64,000 nucleotides of DNA from Xanthobacteraceae bacterium (GTDB taxonomy: Bacteria; Pseudomonadota; Alphaproteobacteria; Rhizobiales; Xanthobacteraceae): positions 62,001 through 126,000 of the forward strand of contig JAIESR010000096.1 of assembly GCA_019745775.1 (NCBI GenBank). The letters run 5' to 3'. Positions 12,835-22,153 of this stretch are shown here, piece by piece. The translations under genes were made by a program, and so were the position numbers. Each line of letters opens with the position of its first letter. Position 1 is the first letter of the stretch. The notes under the pieces were generated by a model. That model had not been told where the DNA came from, did no database searches, and saw only the letters and a program-made list of their open reading frames with translations.

Positions 12835-12891
12835 CCAAGTCTGATCCAGCTTCCCAAGTCTGATCCAGCTTCCCAAGTCTGATGCAACTTC
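12835..12891. repeat. Three tandem 19-bp repeats between the dioxygenase and Bug genes
   Basis: Units at 12835-12853 and 12854-12872 are identical (CCAAGTCTGATCCAGCTTC); the third at 12873-12891 differs at two positions. They lie in the shared upstream region of two divergent genes. A 19-20 bp period puts the units on one face of the helix, which would suit a cooperative regulator, though simple slippage is an alternative. Confidence 0.85.
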
Positions 12892-12982
12892 GCGAGGCTG
12901 TAAAGCGCGACGCTTGATCGCGTTCCGCTGACGCAGCAGGATGCGTACACCAGAACAACGAGACGGTTCAGGGGAGTGCGCC

Positions 12983-13957
12983 ATGGTCAAATTCCGCTGC
13001 TTCTTCGCGGTTACGGGATCGTTGCTTTTGCTTGCCGCGCCGGCCGCGGCGCAGTCGGCAGCGAACTACCCGAACAAGCCGATCCGCATCGTCGTGTCGG
13101 TCGCAGCCGGGGGCGGCGTCGACCTCTCGGCGCGCATCATCGCCAACCACCTGCAAACGCTCTGGGGTCAGCCCGTGACCGTCGAGAATCGCACCGGCGG
13201 CTCGAGCAACATCGCGGGCGAAGCGGTGTGGCGCTCGGCGCCCGACGGCTATACGCTGCTCGCGACGCCGCCCAACACGCTCACCGCCAATTCGGCGCTG
13301 TTCTCCAAGCTCAACTACGACCCCGCGACCTTCGAGCCGGTGGCGATCATGGCGCTGGGTGCGAACATCCTGGCGGTAAAGAACGACTCGCCGGCCAAGA
13401 CCGTCCCCGAGCTGATCGCTCACGCCAAGGCCAACAAGCTCAGCTACGCCTCGCAGGGGAACGGCTCGACCTCTCATCTCACGTTCGAGCTGTTCAAGAG
13501 CCGCACTGGCATCCAGGTGACGCATGTGCCCTATAAGGGCGCGGCGCCGGCGGTCAACGATCTCGCCGGCGGTCATGTCGACACGATGTTCTGTGACCTC
13601 GGCACCATCCTGCAACTGCATCGCGGCAACCGGGTCCGGATCATCGCGGCGGCCACCGCGAAGCGGATCGGGCTGCTGCCCGAGATCCCGACGATCGACG
13701 AAACCGCACTGCCGGGCTTCAATTCGACGACATTCTTCGCGCTGATGGCGCCGCCAAAGACGCCGCGTGACGTCCGCGAGAAACTCAACAAGTCGATCGT
13801 CGCCGCGATGCGCACGGCCGAGGTGCAGGAGAAGTTGAAATCGATCTTTGTCGATCCGAGCGACCTCGACGTGGACGCAATGGACAAGTTCATCAAGTCC
13901 GAGGCCAAGCTCTGGGGCGGCGTCATCCGCGCCGCCAAGATCACCGTCGAGCAGTAG
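12983..13957 (+). CDS. Bug/TctC-family solute-binding protein 1
   Basis: The 324-residue periplasmic binding protein has a signal peptide ending near AAPAAAQS. Family hallmarks are NYPNKPIRIVVSVAAGGGVD, ENRTGGSSNIAGEAVWRSA followed by PDGYTLL, and the central VPYKGAAPAVNDLAGGHVD. Bug proteins usually bind carboxylates or aromatic acids and feed tripartite tricarboxylate transporters. No TctA or TctB gene is adjacent, so it must share a transporter or act in sensing. The ATG at 12983 has a GGGGAG site; an ATG at 12941 would put 14 residues in front of the signal peptide. It converges on fabI with a two-base gap. Confidence 0.9.
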   Translation: MVKFRCFFAVTGSLLLLAAPAAAQSAANYPNKPIRIVVSVAAGGGVDLSARIIANHLQTLWGQPVTVENRTGGSSNIAGEAVWRSAPDGYTLLATPPNTLTANSALFSKLNYDPATFEPVAIMALGANILAVKNDSPAKTVPELIAHAKANKLSYASQGNGSTSHLTFELFKSRTGIQVTHVPYKGAAPAVNDLAGGHVDTMFCDLGTILQLHRGNRVRIIAAATAKRIGLLPEIPTIDETALPGFNSTTFFALMAPPKTPRDVREKLNKSIVAAMRTAEVQEKLKSIFVDPSDLDVDAMDKFIKSEAKLWGGVIRAAKITVEQ

Positions 13958-13959
13958 GC

Positions 13960-14826
13960 TTACTGCGCCGCGTCCTTCAACGGCGCGGCGTGCTCGCCAT
14001 TGACGCCTTCGGCTTCATGGCCGTTGGTCAGCATCGAGGGCTGCGGCATGGTGATGATGTTGTAACCGGAGTCCACAAAATGGATGTCACCGGTGACTCC
14101 GGTCGAAAGATCGGAAAGCAGATAGAGCGCGGCGCCCCCGATCTCGTCGAGCGTCACCCCGCGCCGCAACGGCGAATGGCGCTGCTGGAACGAGAACATC
14201 TTGCGCGCATCGGCGATGCCGGCGCCCGCCAGCGTGCGGATCGGCCCGGCCGAGATCGCGTTGACGCGAATGGCGGAGGCGCCGAAATCGACCGCGAGAT
14301 AGCGCACCGAGGCCTCGAGCGCCGCTTTGGCCACGCCCATGACGTTGTAGTTCGGCATCGCCCGCTGGCCGCCGTTGTAGGTCAGCGTCACCATCGCGCC
14401 GCCCGCCGGCATCAGCGGCGCGGCGCGCCTCGCCACCTCGGTGAACGAGAAGCAGGATATCAGCATGGTGCGCAGAAAATTGGTGCGCGTGGTGTCGGCG
14501 TAGCGGCCCTTGAGCTCGTTCTTGTCGGAGAACGCAATCGCGTGCACCAGGAAATCGAGCGAGCCCCATTTCTCGGCGAGCGTCGCGAAGGTGGCATCGA
14601 CCGAAGCCGTGTCCTCGACGTCGCACGGCAGCAGCAGGTCGGCATTGACGGATTGCGCCAGCGGCTTAACGCGGCGGCCGAGCGCCTCGCCTTGGTAGGT
14701 GAAGGCCAGCGTCGCGCCATGCGCGGCGAGCGTTTTTGCGATACCCCAGGCGATCGAGTGGTCATTGGCGACCCCCATGATCAACCCGCGCTTGCCCTGC
14801 ATCAGCCCCGGCATGTGCATCACCAC
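13960..14826 (-). CDS. fabI: Enoyl-[acyl-carrier-protein] reductase [NADH]
   Basis: Catalyses the last reductive step of each fatty-acid elongation cycle. The 288-residue short-chain dehydrogenase-like protein has the FabI nucleotide motif GVANDHSIAWGIA. The divergent FabI active site is Y150 and Y160-x6-K167 (YNVMGVAK). SAGPIRTLAGAGI is the substrate-loop region. The call uses GTG at 14826, which is 10 bases from an AGGA; ATGs at 14820 and 14814 are equally possible. It is last in a fabA-fabB-fabI operon on the minus strand. Confidence 0.93.
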   Translation of the reverse strand: MVMHMPGLMQGKRGLIMGVANDHSIAWGIAKTLAAHGATLAFTYQGEALGRRVKPLAQSVNADLLLPCDVEDTASVDATFATLAEKWGSLDFLVHAIAFSDKNELKGRYADTTRTNFLRTMLISCFSFTEVARRAAPLMPAGGAMVTLTYNGGQRAMPNYNVMGVAKAALEASVRYLAVDFGASAIRVNAISAGPIRTLAGAGIADARKMFSFQQRHSPLRRGVTLDEIGGAALYLLSDLSTGVTGDIHFVDSGYNIITMPQPSMLTNGHEAEGVNGEHAAPLKDAAQ

Positions 14827-14854
14827 GCTCTACACGTCCTGCGCACCACGTCTC

Positions 14855-16075
14855 TCACGCGTCCAGCCGCTTGAAAACGACCGACGCATTGGTGCCGCCG
14901 AAGCCGAACGAGTTCGACAGCACGCATCCCAATGTCACGTTGTCCTTTCGCTCGCGCACGATCGGCATGTCGGCGAAGTCCGGATCGAGGTTCTCGATAT
15001 TGGCGCTCTCGCAGACGAAGCCGTTGTTCATCATCAGCAGCGAGTAGATCGCCTCCTGCGCACCGGCGGCACCGAGCGAGTGGCCGGTCAGCGACTTCGT
15101 CGCCGAGATCATCGGGCACCTGTCGCCGAACACCGCGCGGATCGCCTCGATCTCCTTGCTGTCGCCGATCGGCGTGGAGGTCGCGTGCGGATTGATGTAG
15201 TCGATCGGCGCCTTCACGGTCGCCAGCGCGAGCTTCATGCAGCGCATTGCGCCCTCCCCCGACGGCGCCACCATATCTTCGCCGTCCGACGTCGCGCCGT
15301 AGCCGGCAACCTCCGCATAGATTTTTGCGCCGCGGGCTTTTGCGTGCTCGAGCTCCTCGAGCACCAGCACGCCGGCACCGCCCGCGATCACGAAGCCGTC
15401 GCGATCGGCGTCGTAGGCGCGCGAAGCCTTCTCCGGCGTGGCGTTGTATTTCGAGGACATCGCGCCCATGGCGTCGAACATGTTCGACAGCGTCCAGTCG
15501 AGCTCCTCGGAGCCGCCAGCGAACACCATGTCCTGCTTGCCCCACTGGATCAGCTCGGCGCCATTGCCGATGCAGTGGTTCGAGGTCGCGCAGGCCGACG
15601 AAATCGAATAGTTCACGCCCTTGATCTTGAACCAGGTCGCGAGCGTCGCCGAGGCGGTCGACGACATCGCCTTCGGCACGGCGAACGGTCCGATGCGCTT
15701 CGGGCTGTTGTTCTTGCGGGTGATGTCGGCCGCCGCCACGATGGTCGAGGTCGACGGACCGCCGGATCCCATCACGATGCCGGTGCGCTCGTTCGAGATG
15801 TCGCTCGGCTCGACGCCGCTATCGCGGATCGCCTGCTCCATCGCGACGTGGTTCCACGCCGAGCCCGGACCGAGGAAGCGCATGGCGCGGCGGTCGACGG
15901 TGCCGGACGGATCGAGCGTCGGCGCGCCATAAACCTGGCAGCGGAAGCCGTTCTGCGCAAACTGTTCCGAATGCGAGATGCCGGATTTCGCCTCACGCAG
16001 GCTCGCCAGCACTTCCTGGGTGTTGTTACCAATCGACGAGACGATACCGATCCCGGTGACGACGACGCGTCTCAT
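14855..16075 (-). CDS. fabB: Beta-ketoacyl-ACP synthase I
   Basis: Condensing enzyme for elongation, and specifically for unsaturated fatty acids together with FabA. It has 406 residues. The Cys-His-His triad sits almost exactly as in E. coli FabB: C162 (SACATS), H297 ([11 protein letters not shown]) and H332 (KSLTGHSLG). The C-terminus [19 protein letters not shown] is typical. It lies between fabA (67-base gap) and fabI (28-base gap), so the three are probably one transcript. Confidence 0.95.
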   Translation of the reverse strand: MRRVVVTGIGIVSSIGNNTQEVLASLREAKSGISHSEQFAQNGFRCQVYGAPTLDPSGTVDRRAMRFLGPGSAWNHVAMEQAIRDSGVEPSDISNERTGIVMGSGGPSTSTIVAAADITRKNNSPKRIGPFAVPKAMSSTASATLATWFKIKGVNYSISSACATSNHCIGNGAELIQWGKQDMVFAGGSEELDWTLSNMFDAMGAMSSKYNATPEKASRAYDADRDGFVIAGGAGVLVLEELEHAKARGAKIYAEVAGYGATSDGEDMVAPSGEGAMRCMKLALATVKAPIDYINPHATSTPIGDSKEIEAIRAVFGDRCPMISATKSLTGHSLGAAGAQEAIYSLLMMNNGFVCESANIENLDPDFADMPIVRERKDNVTLGCVLSNSFGFGGTNASVVFKRLDA

Positions 16076-16142
16076 AACAAGCCTCGACTATTGTCTCGTG
16101 GTGGGCGCGCCGCGCACTCCACACATCCCCGCCGCCAATCAG

Positions 16143-16667
16143 CTACCCACCCACTACCGGCTCTTCCTGCTTGAACAGGCCGACCTTCAGGTCGCTCGCA
16201 CGGTAGATCACTTGGCCGTCGGCCGACAGCCAGCCGTCGGCAACGCCGAGCACGAGCTTCGAGCGCATCACCCGCTTGATCTCAACCCCGTAGATTACCT
16301 GCTTAATGGTCGGAAGCACCTGGCCGGAGAACTTCAACTCGCCGAGGCCGAGCGCCCGCCCTTTGCCGGGCGACCCGAGCCAGCCGAGGAAGAAGCCAAG
16401 CAGCTGCCACAGCGCATCAAGGCCGAGACAGCCCGGCATCACCGGGTCGCCCTTGAAGTGGCAGGGAAAGAACCAGAGGTCGGGCTTGAGGTCGAGCACC
16501 GCGCGCACCACGCCCTTGCCGTACTCGCCGCCGGCTTCCGCAATTTCGGAGATGCGGTCGAACATGAGCATGGGCGGCAACGGGAGTTGCGGCCCCTCGC
16601 CGAACAGTTCCCCGCGCCCGCAGGCCAGGAGGTCCTCATACGTGAAGCTAGTCTGCCGGTTCCCCAT
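16143..16667 (-). CDS. fabA: Beta-hydroxydecanoyl-ACP dehydratase/isomerase
   Basis: Introduces the double bond for anaerobic-type unsaturated fatty acid synthesis. The 174-residue length is standard. The catalytic pair H70 ([14 protein letters not shown]) and D84 (LGLDALWQ) falls at the same numbers as in E. coli FabA. First gene of fabA-fabB-fabI, divergent from irr across 230 bases that must hold both promoters. The association with irr is common in Bradyrhizobium relatives. Confidence 0.96.
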   Translation of the reverse strand: MGNRQTSFTYEDLLACGRGELFGEGPQLPLPPMLMFDRISEIAEAGGEYGKGVVRAVLDLKPDLWFFPCHFKGDPVMPGCLGLDALWQLLGFFLGWLGSPGKGRALGLGELKFSGQVLPTIKQVIYGVEIKRVMRSKLVLGVADGWLSADGQVIYRASDLKVGLFKQEEPVVGG

Positions 16668-16897
16668 CCTCGTCCCGTCCTTATCGCCGTTCCATACGCG
16701 AGCGGCATCAAAGTCCTAACATAGGCGCCCCGCCGGCAAAAACCCAGGGACCTACCCGCTATCTGCGGGATTGGAACGGGGGATCGCGGCCATGACCGCC
16801 CCGTGGCATTTTGGCATAGAAGCCCCTATTTGCGAGCAAGTTGCATCTCCGGCTGAATATGTTACAAATGAAACGATCTTAGTGCTCGAGTGTGCCG

Positions 16898-17392
16898 ATG
16901 ACGTCTTCGCGGACCATGATCTTTACGAATTACGCCGAGGCGACCGCGCCCAATGCCGCGGAGCGCGCGGCGTTGACCGGATGCCCCTGGCACGACGTCA
17001 AGGCCATGCTCCGGCAGGTCGGTCTGCGTCCCACCCGCCAGCGCATGGCGCTCGGCTGGATCCTGTTCGCCAAGGGCGACCGGCACATCACCGCCGAAAT
17101 GCTCTACGAAGAGGCGGCCAAGGCCAAGGTGCCGGTGTCGCTCGCAACCGTCTACAACACGCTGCACCAGTTCACCGATGTCGGTTTGCTGCGCCAGGTC
17201 GCGGTCGACGGCTCGAAGACCTACTTCGACACCAACGCGTCGCAGCACCACCACTTCTTCGTCGAGGGCGAGAACGCGCTGCTCGACATCCCGCACACCG
17301 ACGTCGTGGTCGGCAAGACCCCGGTGCCGCCGGAAGGCTATGAAATCGCGCGCATCGACGTGGTCGTGCGGCTGCGCCGCAAAGGCCGCTGA
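16898..17392 (+). CDS. irr: Iron response regulator Irr (Fur family)
   Basis: Master regulator of heme and iron metabolism in Rhizobiales. It acts under iron limitation and is degraded on binding heme. The 164-residue protein has the N-terminal heme regulatory motif GCPWHDV (C29-P30), the Fur-type helix region LRPTRQRMALGWILFAKG, VSLATVYNTLHQFTDVGLLRQV as recognition region, and the second heme-binding motif HHH (117-119). The N-terminal motif makes it the Bradyrhizobium-type, heme-labile Irr. The ATG at 16898 was chosen (MTSSRTMI resembles known Irr starts); a GTG lies six bases upstream. A large palindromic repeat lies downstream. Confidence 0.95.
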   Translation: MTSSRTMIFTNYAEATAPNAAERAALTGCPWHDVKAMLRQVGLRPTRQRMALGWILFAKGDRHITAEMLYEEAAKAKVPVSLATVYNTLHQFTDVGLLRQVAVDGSKTYFDTNASQHHHFFVEGENALLDIPHTDVVVGKTPVPPEGYEIARIDVVVRLRRKGR

Positions 17393-17449
17393 GCTCTTCA
17401 CCAATTCTCGGTTGGATGCCCGGGTTCGTGCCGGACATTGTTGTTTTGC

Positions 17450-17652
17450 GTTCGGAGCACGGTTGCGCCGCGGGTCACCCTCCCCCTTGTGGGGAGGGTC
17501 GACCGCCTGAGTGAAGCGAGGGCGGTCGGGGTGGGGGTCGTCATTGGTGCGGACAGACTCTCCACAACAACTTCGACCCCCACCCCCCGCGCGACGCTCG
17601 CGACCCTACCCACAAGTGGGTGGGTGACCCGCGGCGCGATCCGTGTCCGAAC
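17450..17652. repeat. 203-bp imperfect palindromic element downstream of irr
   Basis: The outer arms begin GTTCGGAGCACGG and end CCGTGTCCGAAC, continuing inwards with GCGCCGCGGGTCACCC against GGGTGACCCGCGGCGC. Inside lie GGGGTGGGGGTCG and its complement CGACCCCCACCCC, so almost the whole unit could fold into one long hairpin. It fills most of the 376-base gap before the ABC importer genes. No open frame fits. It has the character of a non-autonomous, MITE-like element. Confidence 0.8.
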
Positions 17653-17768
17653 CCGAGAGCGCCTTCCTCGCAGCAAATCTGCGTCGTTGGGCCGCTTGCG
17701 CCCTGCATTCCATTGTCATCAACTCGGATTAAGGGTCGCTGACGATCCTCAAGGCCCGGGAGACATTC

Positions 17769-19112
17769 ATGATACCGAAATTCGCGCATCGCGCCGCGCT
17801 CGTCGCCGCGCTTGCCTTGGTTGTGGGTGCGGTGAGCGCCCCGAGAGCTCAGGACATCGAAGGCCGGCTCGTGATCGTCACCTCGTTCTCGAAGGACGTG
17901 ACCGAGCCCTATCGCACCGCGTTCCAGAAGAAATATCCCGGCACCAAGGTCGAGGTGCAGAACCGTAACACCAACGCGGCGGTGACCTTCATCCGGGAAA
18001 CGAAATCAAACCCGCCGGACATCATGTGGGCGTCGGCGCCGGACGCCTTCGAGGTGCTCAAGAAGGACAAGCTGCTGCACAAGTATCAGGCTAAGGCGAA
18101 GGGCATCGCCACCAAGATCGGCTCGTATCCGGTGAACGATCCCGACGGTTACTTCACCGGCTTCGCCGCCTCGGGCTACGGCATCATGTACAACACGCGC
18201 TACCTCAAGGCGAACAACATCCCGGCGCCGAAGGAATGGGACGACCTCAAGAAGCCGGTGTATTTCGGCCATGTCGGCATCTCGGCGCCGTCGCGCTCCG
18301 GCACCACGCATCTTACGGTCGAGACGATCCTGCAGGGCGAAGGCTGGGACAAAGGCTGGGCGACGCTGCTCGAGATCGGCGGCAATCTTGCGCAGGTGTC
18401 CGATCGCTCGTTCGGCGTGCCCGATGCGGTCAACAGCGGACAATACGGTCTCGGCATCGTCATCGATTTCTTCGGCCTGTCGGCGAAGGCGTCCGGCTTC
18501 CCGGTCGAGTTCGTCTACCCGACCGTGACCGCGATCGTCCCCGCCAATGTCGGGATCATCGCCAACTCCAAGAGCCCGCGCGCGGCGGAGGCTTTTGTCG
18601 AATTCCTGCTGTCGGAGGAGGGCCAGCAGATCCTGCTCGATCCGAAGATCCAGCGTCTGCCGGTGCGGCTCGATACCTACGCCAAGGCGCCGGCGGGCTA
18701 TCCCAACCCGTTCAAGGACGCCCGCCTCGCCAAGGGCATCACCTTCAATTCCGAATTGTCGGAAGCGCGCTATGAACTGCTCAATTCGCTCTACGACCGC
18801 GTCGTGACGTTCCGCCTGAAGGAGCTCAATGCGGCTTGGAAGGCGATCCAGACCGCCGAAGCAAAGCTCGGCCCGAAGGCGAGCGCGGCAGCCAAGGACC
18901 TGCTGGCGCAGGCGCGCAAGCTCGCCACGACCGTGCCGATCAGCGAGAAGGAATCGACCGATCCGTCGATTACCGGCGCCTTCCAGCCGCTGAAAGAGGG
19001 CCAGAAGGCCGCCGGCCGGCAGGCCGAGTTCGAGAGCCGCTGGGATGCGGCCGCGCTGAAGAACTACACCGAGGCGCGACAGCTGGCGGAAAAAGCGCTG
19101 ACGGCGAAGTAG
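17769..19112 (+). CDS. ABC importer solute-binding protein (ferric-iron/polyamine type)
   Basis: The 447-residue exported protein has a signal peptide ending near VSAPRAQD. Domain features are LVIVTSFSKDVTEPYRTAFQ at the start and central GVPDAVNSGQYGLGIVIDFF. SPRAAEAFVEFLLSEEGQQIL is the usual late motif of FbpA/PotD-like binding proteins. It is about 100 residues longer than FbpA because of a C-terminal helical region rich in Ala, Lys and Glu (about 350-447). It is followed by a double-domain permease and an ATPase, so it is the capture component of one importer. The substrate is not certain. Confidence 0.85.
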   Translation: MIPKFAHRAALVAALALVVGAVSAPRAQDIEGRLVIVTSFSKDVTEPYRTAFQKKYPGTKVEVQNRNTNAAVTFIRETKSNPPDIMWASAPDAFEVLKKDKLLHKYQAKAKGIATKIGSYPVNDPDGYFTGFAASGYGIMYNTRYLKANNIPAPKEWDDLKKPVYFGHVGISAPSRSGTTHLTVETILQGEGWDKGWATLLEIGGNLAQVSDRSFGVPDAVNSGQYGLGIVIDFFGLSAKASGFPVEFVYPTVTAIVPANVGIIANSKSPRAAEAFVEFLLSEEGQQILLDPKIQRLPVRLDTYAKAPAGYPNPFKDARLAKGITFNSELSEARYELLNSLYDRVVTFRLKELNAAWKAIQTAEAKLGPKASAAAKDLLAQARKLATTVPISEKESTDPSITGAFQPLKEGQKAAGRQAEFESRWDAAALKNYTEARQLAEKALTAK

Positions 19113-19120
19113 TTTCGGGT

Positions 19121-19292
19121 CTCGTGTCCCGGACGCCATAAGCGCGTTTACGCGCGTCTTTGACGCGCTATGGCAGCACGAAGTGATGCACCGCTGATCC
19201 GGGACCCCGGTTCCTGCGAACCAAGAAACCGGGTTCCCGGGTCTGCAGCGCATCATTCCGCTTCGCTTCATGCTGCGCAGCGCCCGGGAAAC
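19121..19292. repeat. Palindromic repeat unit inside the ABC operon
   Basis: It starts CTCGTGTCCCGGACGC, the same 16-mer as the left border of the GIY-YIG element at 22116. It continues with hairpin arms around GCCATAAGCGCG (19135-19146) and CGCGCTATGGC (19164-19174), then GGACCCCGGTTC against AAACCGGGTTCC, and ends near CGCCCGGGAAACG. It appears to be a diverged member of the same repeat family, lodged between the binding-protein and permease genes. Confidence 0.65.
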
Positions 19293-19349
19293 GCACAACT
19301 GACGCACCGCGTCTATCCCGTCCTGAAAGCCGCCGCTATCATCCTCCGC

Positions 19350-21077
19350 GTGTCCTCCCTGTCCACCATAGCGGTCGCAAGGCCGTCGCTCGCGGTCCGC
19401 CTCGGCGGCAGCCCGGCGCAGATCGCGATCCTCGTCGGCGTCTCGCTGTTCCTGATCGCCTTTCTGATCGTGCCGATCCTGCGCGTGATCGTTGTCGCAT
19501 TCACCGGCCGTGACGGCGGCTTCACGCTGATCCATTTCAGCGATTTCCTCGACAACGCGCTGTTGCGCGACTCGTTCTGGAATTCGATCTACGTCGCCGC
19601 CATGACGGTCGTGGTCGCGAGCCTGATCGCAGTGCCGCTCGCCACCATCATCGCGCGCTTCAATTTCCGCGGTGCGGCGCTGATCCACACCCTCGGCGTC
19701 ATCCCGCTGGTGATGCCGCCGTTCGTCGGCGCGGTGGCGATGCAGCTGATCTACGGCCGCAACGGCAGCATCAACCTCCTGCTCAACGAATGGTTCGGCT
19801 TCCGCATCCCGTTCATGGAAGGGCTGAACGGCGTGATCTTCGTCGAGGCGCTGCATTATTTCCCGTTCATCCTGCTCAACCTCTCCGCCTCGCTCTCGAA
19901 TATCGATTCCTCGATGGAGGAGTCGGCGCAGAACCTCGGCGCGCACGGCTTCACGCTGTTCCGGCGTATCGTGTTCCCGCTCGCGCTGCCCGGCTATGTC
20001 GCCGGCGCAGCGCTGGTGTTCGTGAAGGTGTTCGACGATCTCGCCACGCCGCTCCTGCTCAACGTCACCAACATGCTGGCGCCGCAGGCGTATCTGAAGA
20101 TCACCACGGTCGGCCTCACCGATCCGATGGGTTATGTGATCTCCGTGATCATGATCCTGTGCTCGCTCGGCGCCATGGCGCTGGCGGGCCTGACGCTGCG
20201 CGGACGCGACTTCTCGACCCAGCAGCGCGGCGGCGGTGGCCTCTCCCGCCGCAGCATGAGCCGCACCGGCAATCTCGCCGCCGGCGCGTTCATCGTTTTC
20301 ATCCTCCTGCTGGTGCTGTCGCCGCATATCGGCATTTTCCTGCTTTCGATCGCTACCGTGTGGTCGTTCGCGGTGCTGCCCGACGGTTTCACGCTCGCGC
20401 ACTACGCCACCGTGTTCCGCGAGTCCGGCCCGCTGATCTCGAACACCATCCTCTATTGCGGCCTCGCCGGGCTGATCGACGTGGTGCTCGGCGCATCGCT
20501 CGCCTATGTCGTGCTGCGCACCAAGCTGCCCGGCCGCAAGCTCGTCGAACAGGTCGCGATGTCGGCGGTGGCCGTGCCCGGCCTGGTGCTCGGCATCGGC
20601 TTGCTGCGCACCTACTACGACGTGACCCTGCCGTGGTCGGGTGAATCGCTGGCAACCTTCTGGTTCATGCTGGTGATCGCCTATGCGGTGCGTCGCCTGC
20701 CCTATGCGCTGGCGGCCGCCACCGCCGCCATCCAGCAGCTGCACGTGAGCCTCGAAGAAGCCGCGGAAAACCTCGGCGCCGGCAAGTTCACCACCCTCAC
20801 CCGCATCGTGGTGCCGCTGATGACCGGCGGGCTGCTCGCAGGCTTCGTCACCAGCTTCGCCACGGCGGCGGTCGAGCTCTCCGCCACGCTGCTGCTGGTC
20901 GCGCGCGCGCCGGACGCGCCGCTCTCTTACGGCATCTATGTCTACATGCAATCCGCCGCCGGCCGCGGGCCGGGTGCGGCGCTCGGCGTCATCGCCGTGG
21001 TTGTGGTCTCGATCGCCACCTACCTCGCCTATCGCGTCGCCGAGCGCGAGCGCGGCCTCAAGTCGAGAGCATTCTGA
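19350..21077 (+). CDS. ABC importer permease, two fused membrane domains (FbpB type)
   Basis: Inner-membrane channel subunit. About 575 residues with roughly twelve hydrophobic segments form two homologous halves. Each half carries the EAA loop that contacts the ATPase: EESAQNLGAHGFTLFRRIV and EEAAENLGAGKFTTLTRIV. This fused architecture is typical of ferric-iron (FbpB/SfuB) and related importers. The start is uncertain. The frame is open back to 19170, but that stretch lies in a palindromic repeat, so the GTG at 19350 just before the first hydrophobic region is preferred. Its stop codon overlaps the ATG of the ATPase gene (TGATG). Confidence 0.88.
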   Translation: MSSLSTIAVARPSLAVRLGGSPAQIAILVGVSLFLIAFLIVPILRVIVVAFTGRDGGFTLIHFSDFLDNALLRDSFWNSIYVAAMTVVVASLIAVPLATIIARFNFRGAALIHTLGVIPLVMPPFVGAVAMQLIYGRNGSINLLLNEWFGFRIPFMEGLNGVIFVEALHYFPFILLNLSASLSNIDSSMEESAQNLGAHGFTLFRRIVFPLALPGYVAGAALVFVKVFDDLATPLLLNVTNMLAPQAYLKITTVGLTDPMGYVISVIMILCSLGAMALAGLTLRGRDFSTQQRGGGGLSRRSMSRTGNLAAGAFIVFILLLVLSPHIGIFLLSIATVWSFAVLPDGFTLAHYATVFRESGPLISNTILYCGLAGLIDVVLGASLAYVVLRTKLPGRKLVEQVAMSAVAVPGLVLGIGLLRTYYDVTLPWSGESLATFWFMLVIAYAVRRLPYALAAATAAIQQLHVSLEEAAENLGAGKFTTLTRIVVPLMTGGLLAGFVTSFATAAVELSATLLLVARAPDAPLSYGIYVYMQSAAGRGPGAALGVIAVVVVSIATYLAYRVAERERGLKSRAF

Positions 21078-22108
21078 TGGCGCGCGGCGTCACCATCGAC
21101 CACGTGACCTTCGGCTACGGCGCCACGCCGGTGCTGGAGGACGTCTCGCTCGACGTCGCGCGCGGGCAGTTCTTTGCCTTCCTCGGCCCGTCGGGCTCGG
21201 GCAAGACCACGCTGCTCCGTCTCATTGCCGGCTTCGGCACGCCGACCGCGGGACGCATCCTGATCGGCGAGCGCGACGTGACGCGGCTGCCGCCCTGGAG
21301 CCGCAATGTCGGCATGGTGTTCCAGAGCTACGCGCTGTGGCCGCACATGAACGTGCGCAAAAACGTCGCCTTCGGGCTCGAGCGCCGCAAGCTCTCGCGC
21401 ACCGAGATCGATCGCAAGGTCGATGCCGCGCTCGAGCTGGTCGGGCTCTCCGCTTTCGCCGAACGCCGCCCCGCGCAACTCTCCGGTGGCCAGCAGCAGC
21501 GCGTCGCGCTCGCCCGCACCGTGGTGATCGAGCCCGAGGTGCTGCTGCTCGACGAACCGCTGTCGAATCTCGACGCGCGGCTGCGGGTCGAGATGCGCGT
21601 GGAGCTCAGGCAGCTCCAGCGCAAGCTCGGCATCACCGCGATCTACGTTACGCACGACCAGGAGGATGCCAACGCGGTCGCCGACAGTATCGCGGTGCTC
21701 GACCAGGGCCGCATCCAGCAGATCGGCACGCCGATCGAGCTCTACGACCGCCCGGCCAACCGCTTTGTCGCCACCTTCCTCGGCACCGCCAACCTGATCG
21801 AAGGCACGATCGAATCCGGCGGACGCTTTGTCTCGGACGGGATTGCGTTGGCCGACATCGCCGGCACCACAGGCGCGGCCTGCATCTCGATTCGCCCGCA
21901 GGACATTTCGGTCGGCCCGCCGGACAGCGGCATTGCCGCACGCATCGCCGAGCGCGAATTCCTCGGCAACATCACGCGCTATCACACGCAAGCCGGCGTG
22001 CAGTCGATCGTGGTCGACGTGCCGCACCGCCGCGGCGCGCCGGTACACGAGGTCGGCGAGACCATCGGGCTGATCGTCCCGCCGTCGCAAATCTCGGTGT
22101 TGAAGTAG
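21077..22108 (+). CDS. ABC importer ATP-binding protein
   Basis: The 343-residue cytoplasmic ATPase drives the importer encoded just upstream. Walker A is GPSGSGKTTLLR, the signature LSGGQQQRVALART, Walker B VLLLDEPLSNLD, and the switch histidine lies in YVTHDQEDA. Residues from about 240 onward form a TOBE-type regulatory domain (SIRPQDISVG). It shares one base with the permease stop codon, so the two are translationally coupled. The GIY-YIG/repeat element begins seven bases after its stop. Confidence 0.93.
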   Translation: MARGVTIDHVTFGYGATPVLEDVSLDVARGQFFAFLGPSGSGKTTLLRLIAGFGTPTAGRILIGERDVTRLPPWSRNVGMVFQSYALWPHMNVRKNVAFGLERRKLSRTEIDRKVDAALELVGLSAFAERRPAQLSGGQQQRVALARTVVIEPEVLLLDEPLSNLDARLRVEMRVELRQLQRKLGITAIYVTHDQEDANAVADSIAVLDQGRIQQIGTPIELYDRPANRFVATFLGTANLIEGTIESGGRFVSDGIALADIAGTTGAACISIRPQDISVGPPDSGIAARIAEREFLGNITRYHTQAGVQSIVVDVPHRRGAPVHEVGETIGLIVPPSQISVLK

Positions 22109-22117
22109 CCCGTCCTC

Positions 22118-22153
22118 GTGTCCCGGACGCGCGCAGCGCGAGCCGGGACCCAG
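22118..22153 (+). repeat. Left inverted palindrome of the GIY-YIG element
   Basis: A 36-bp hairpin-forming sequence starting GTGTCCCGGACGCGC and ending CCGGGACCCAG. It is the reverse complement of 22640-22675 with one mismatch. Confidence 0.9.

Noticed and set aside
16668-16897. ICE-like or Fur-like operator in the fabA-irr gap
   Set aside because: No inverted repeat close to known Irr or Fur sites could be seen, and -35/-10 pairs with acceptable spacing were not convincing.
17450-17652. Long palindrome considered as a CRISPR fragment or terminator
   Set aside because: There are no regularly spaced direct repeats with spacers, and it is far longer than a terminator and lacks a T-run.
18006-20951. 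981-codon open frame on the minus strand
   Set aside because: It lies antisense to the ABC binding-protein and permease genes, is dominated by Arg, His, Asp and Glu, and has no domain features. High-GC codon use opens such shadow frames.
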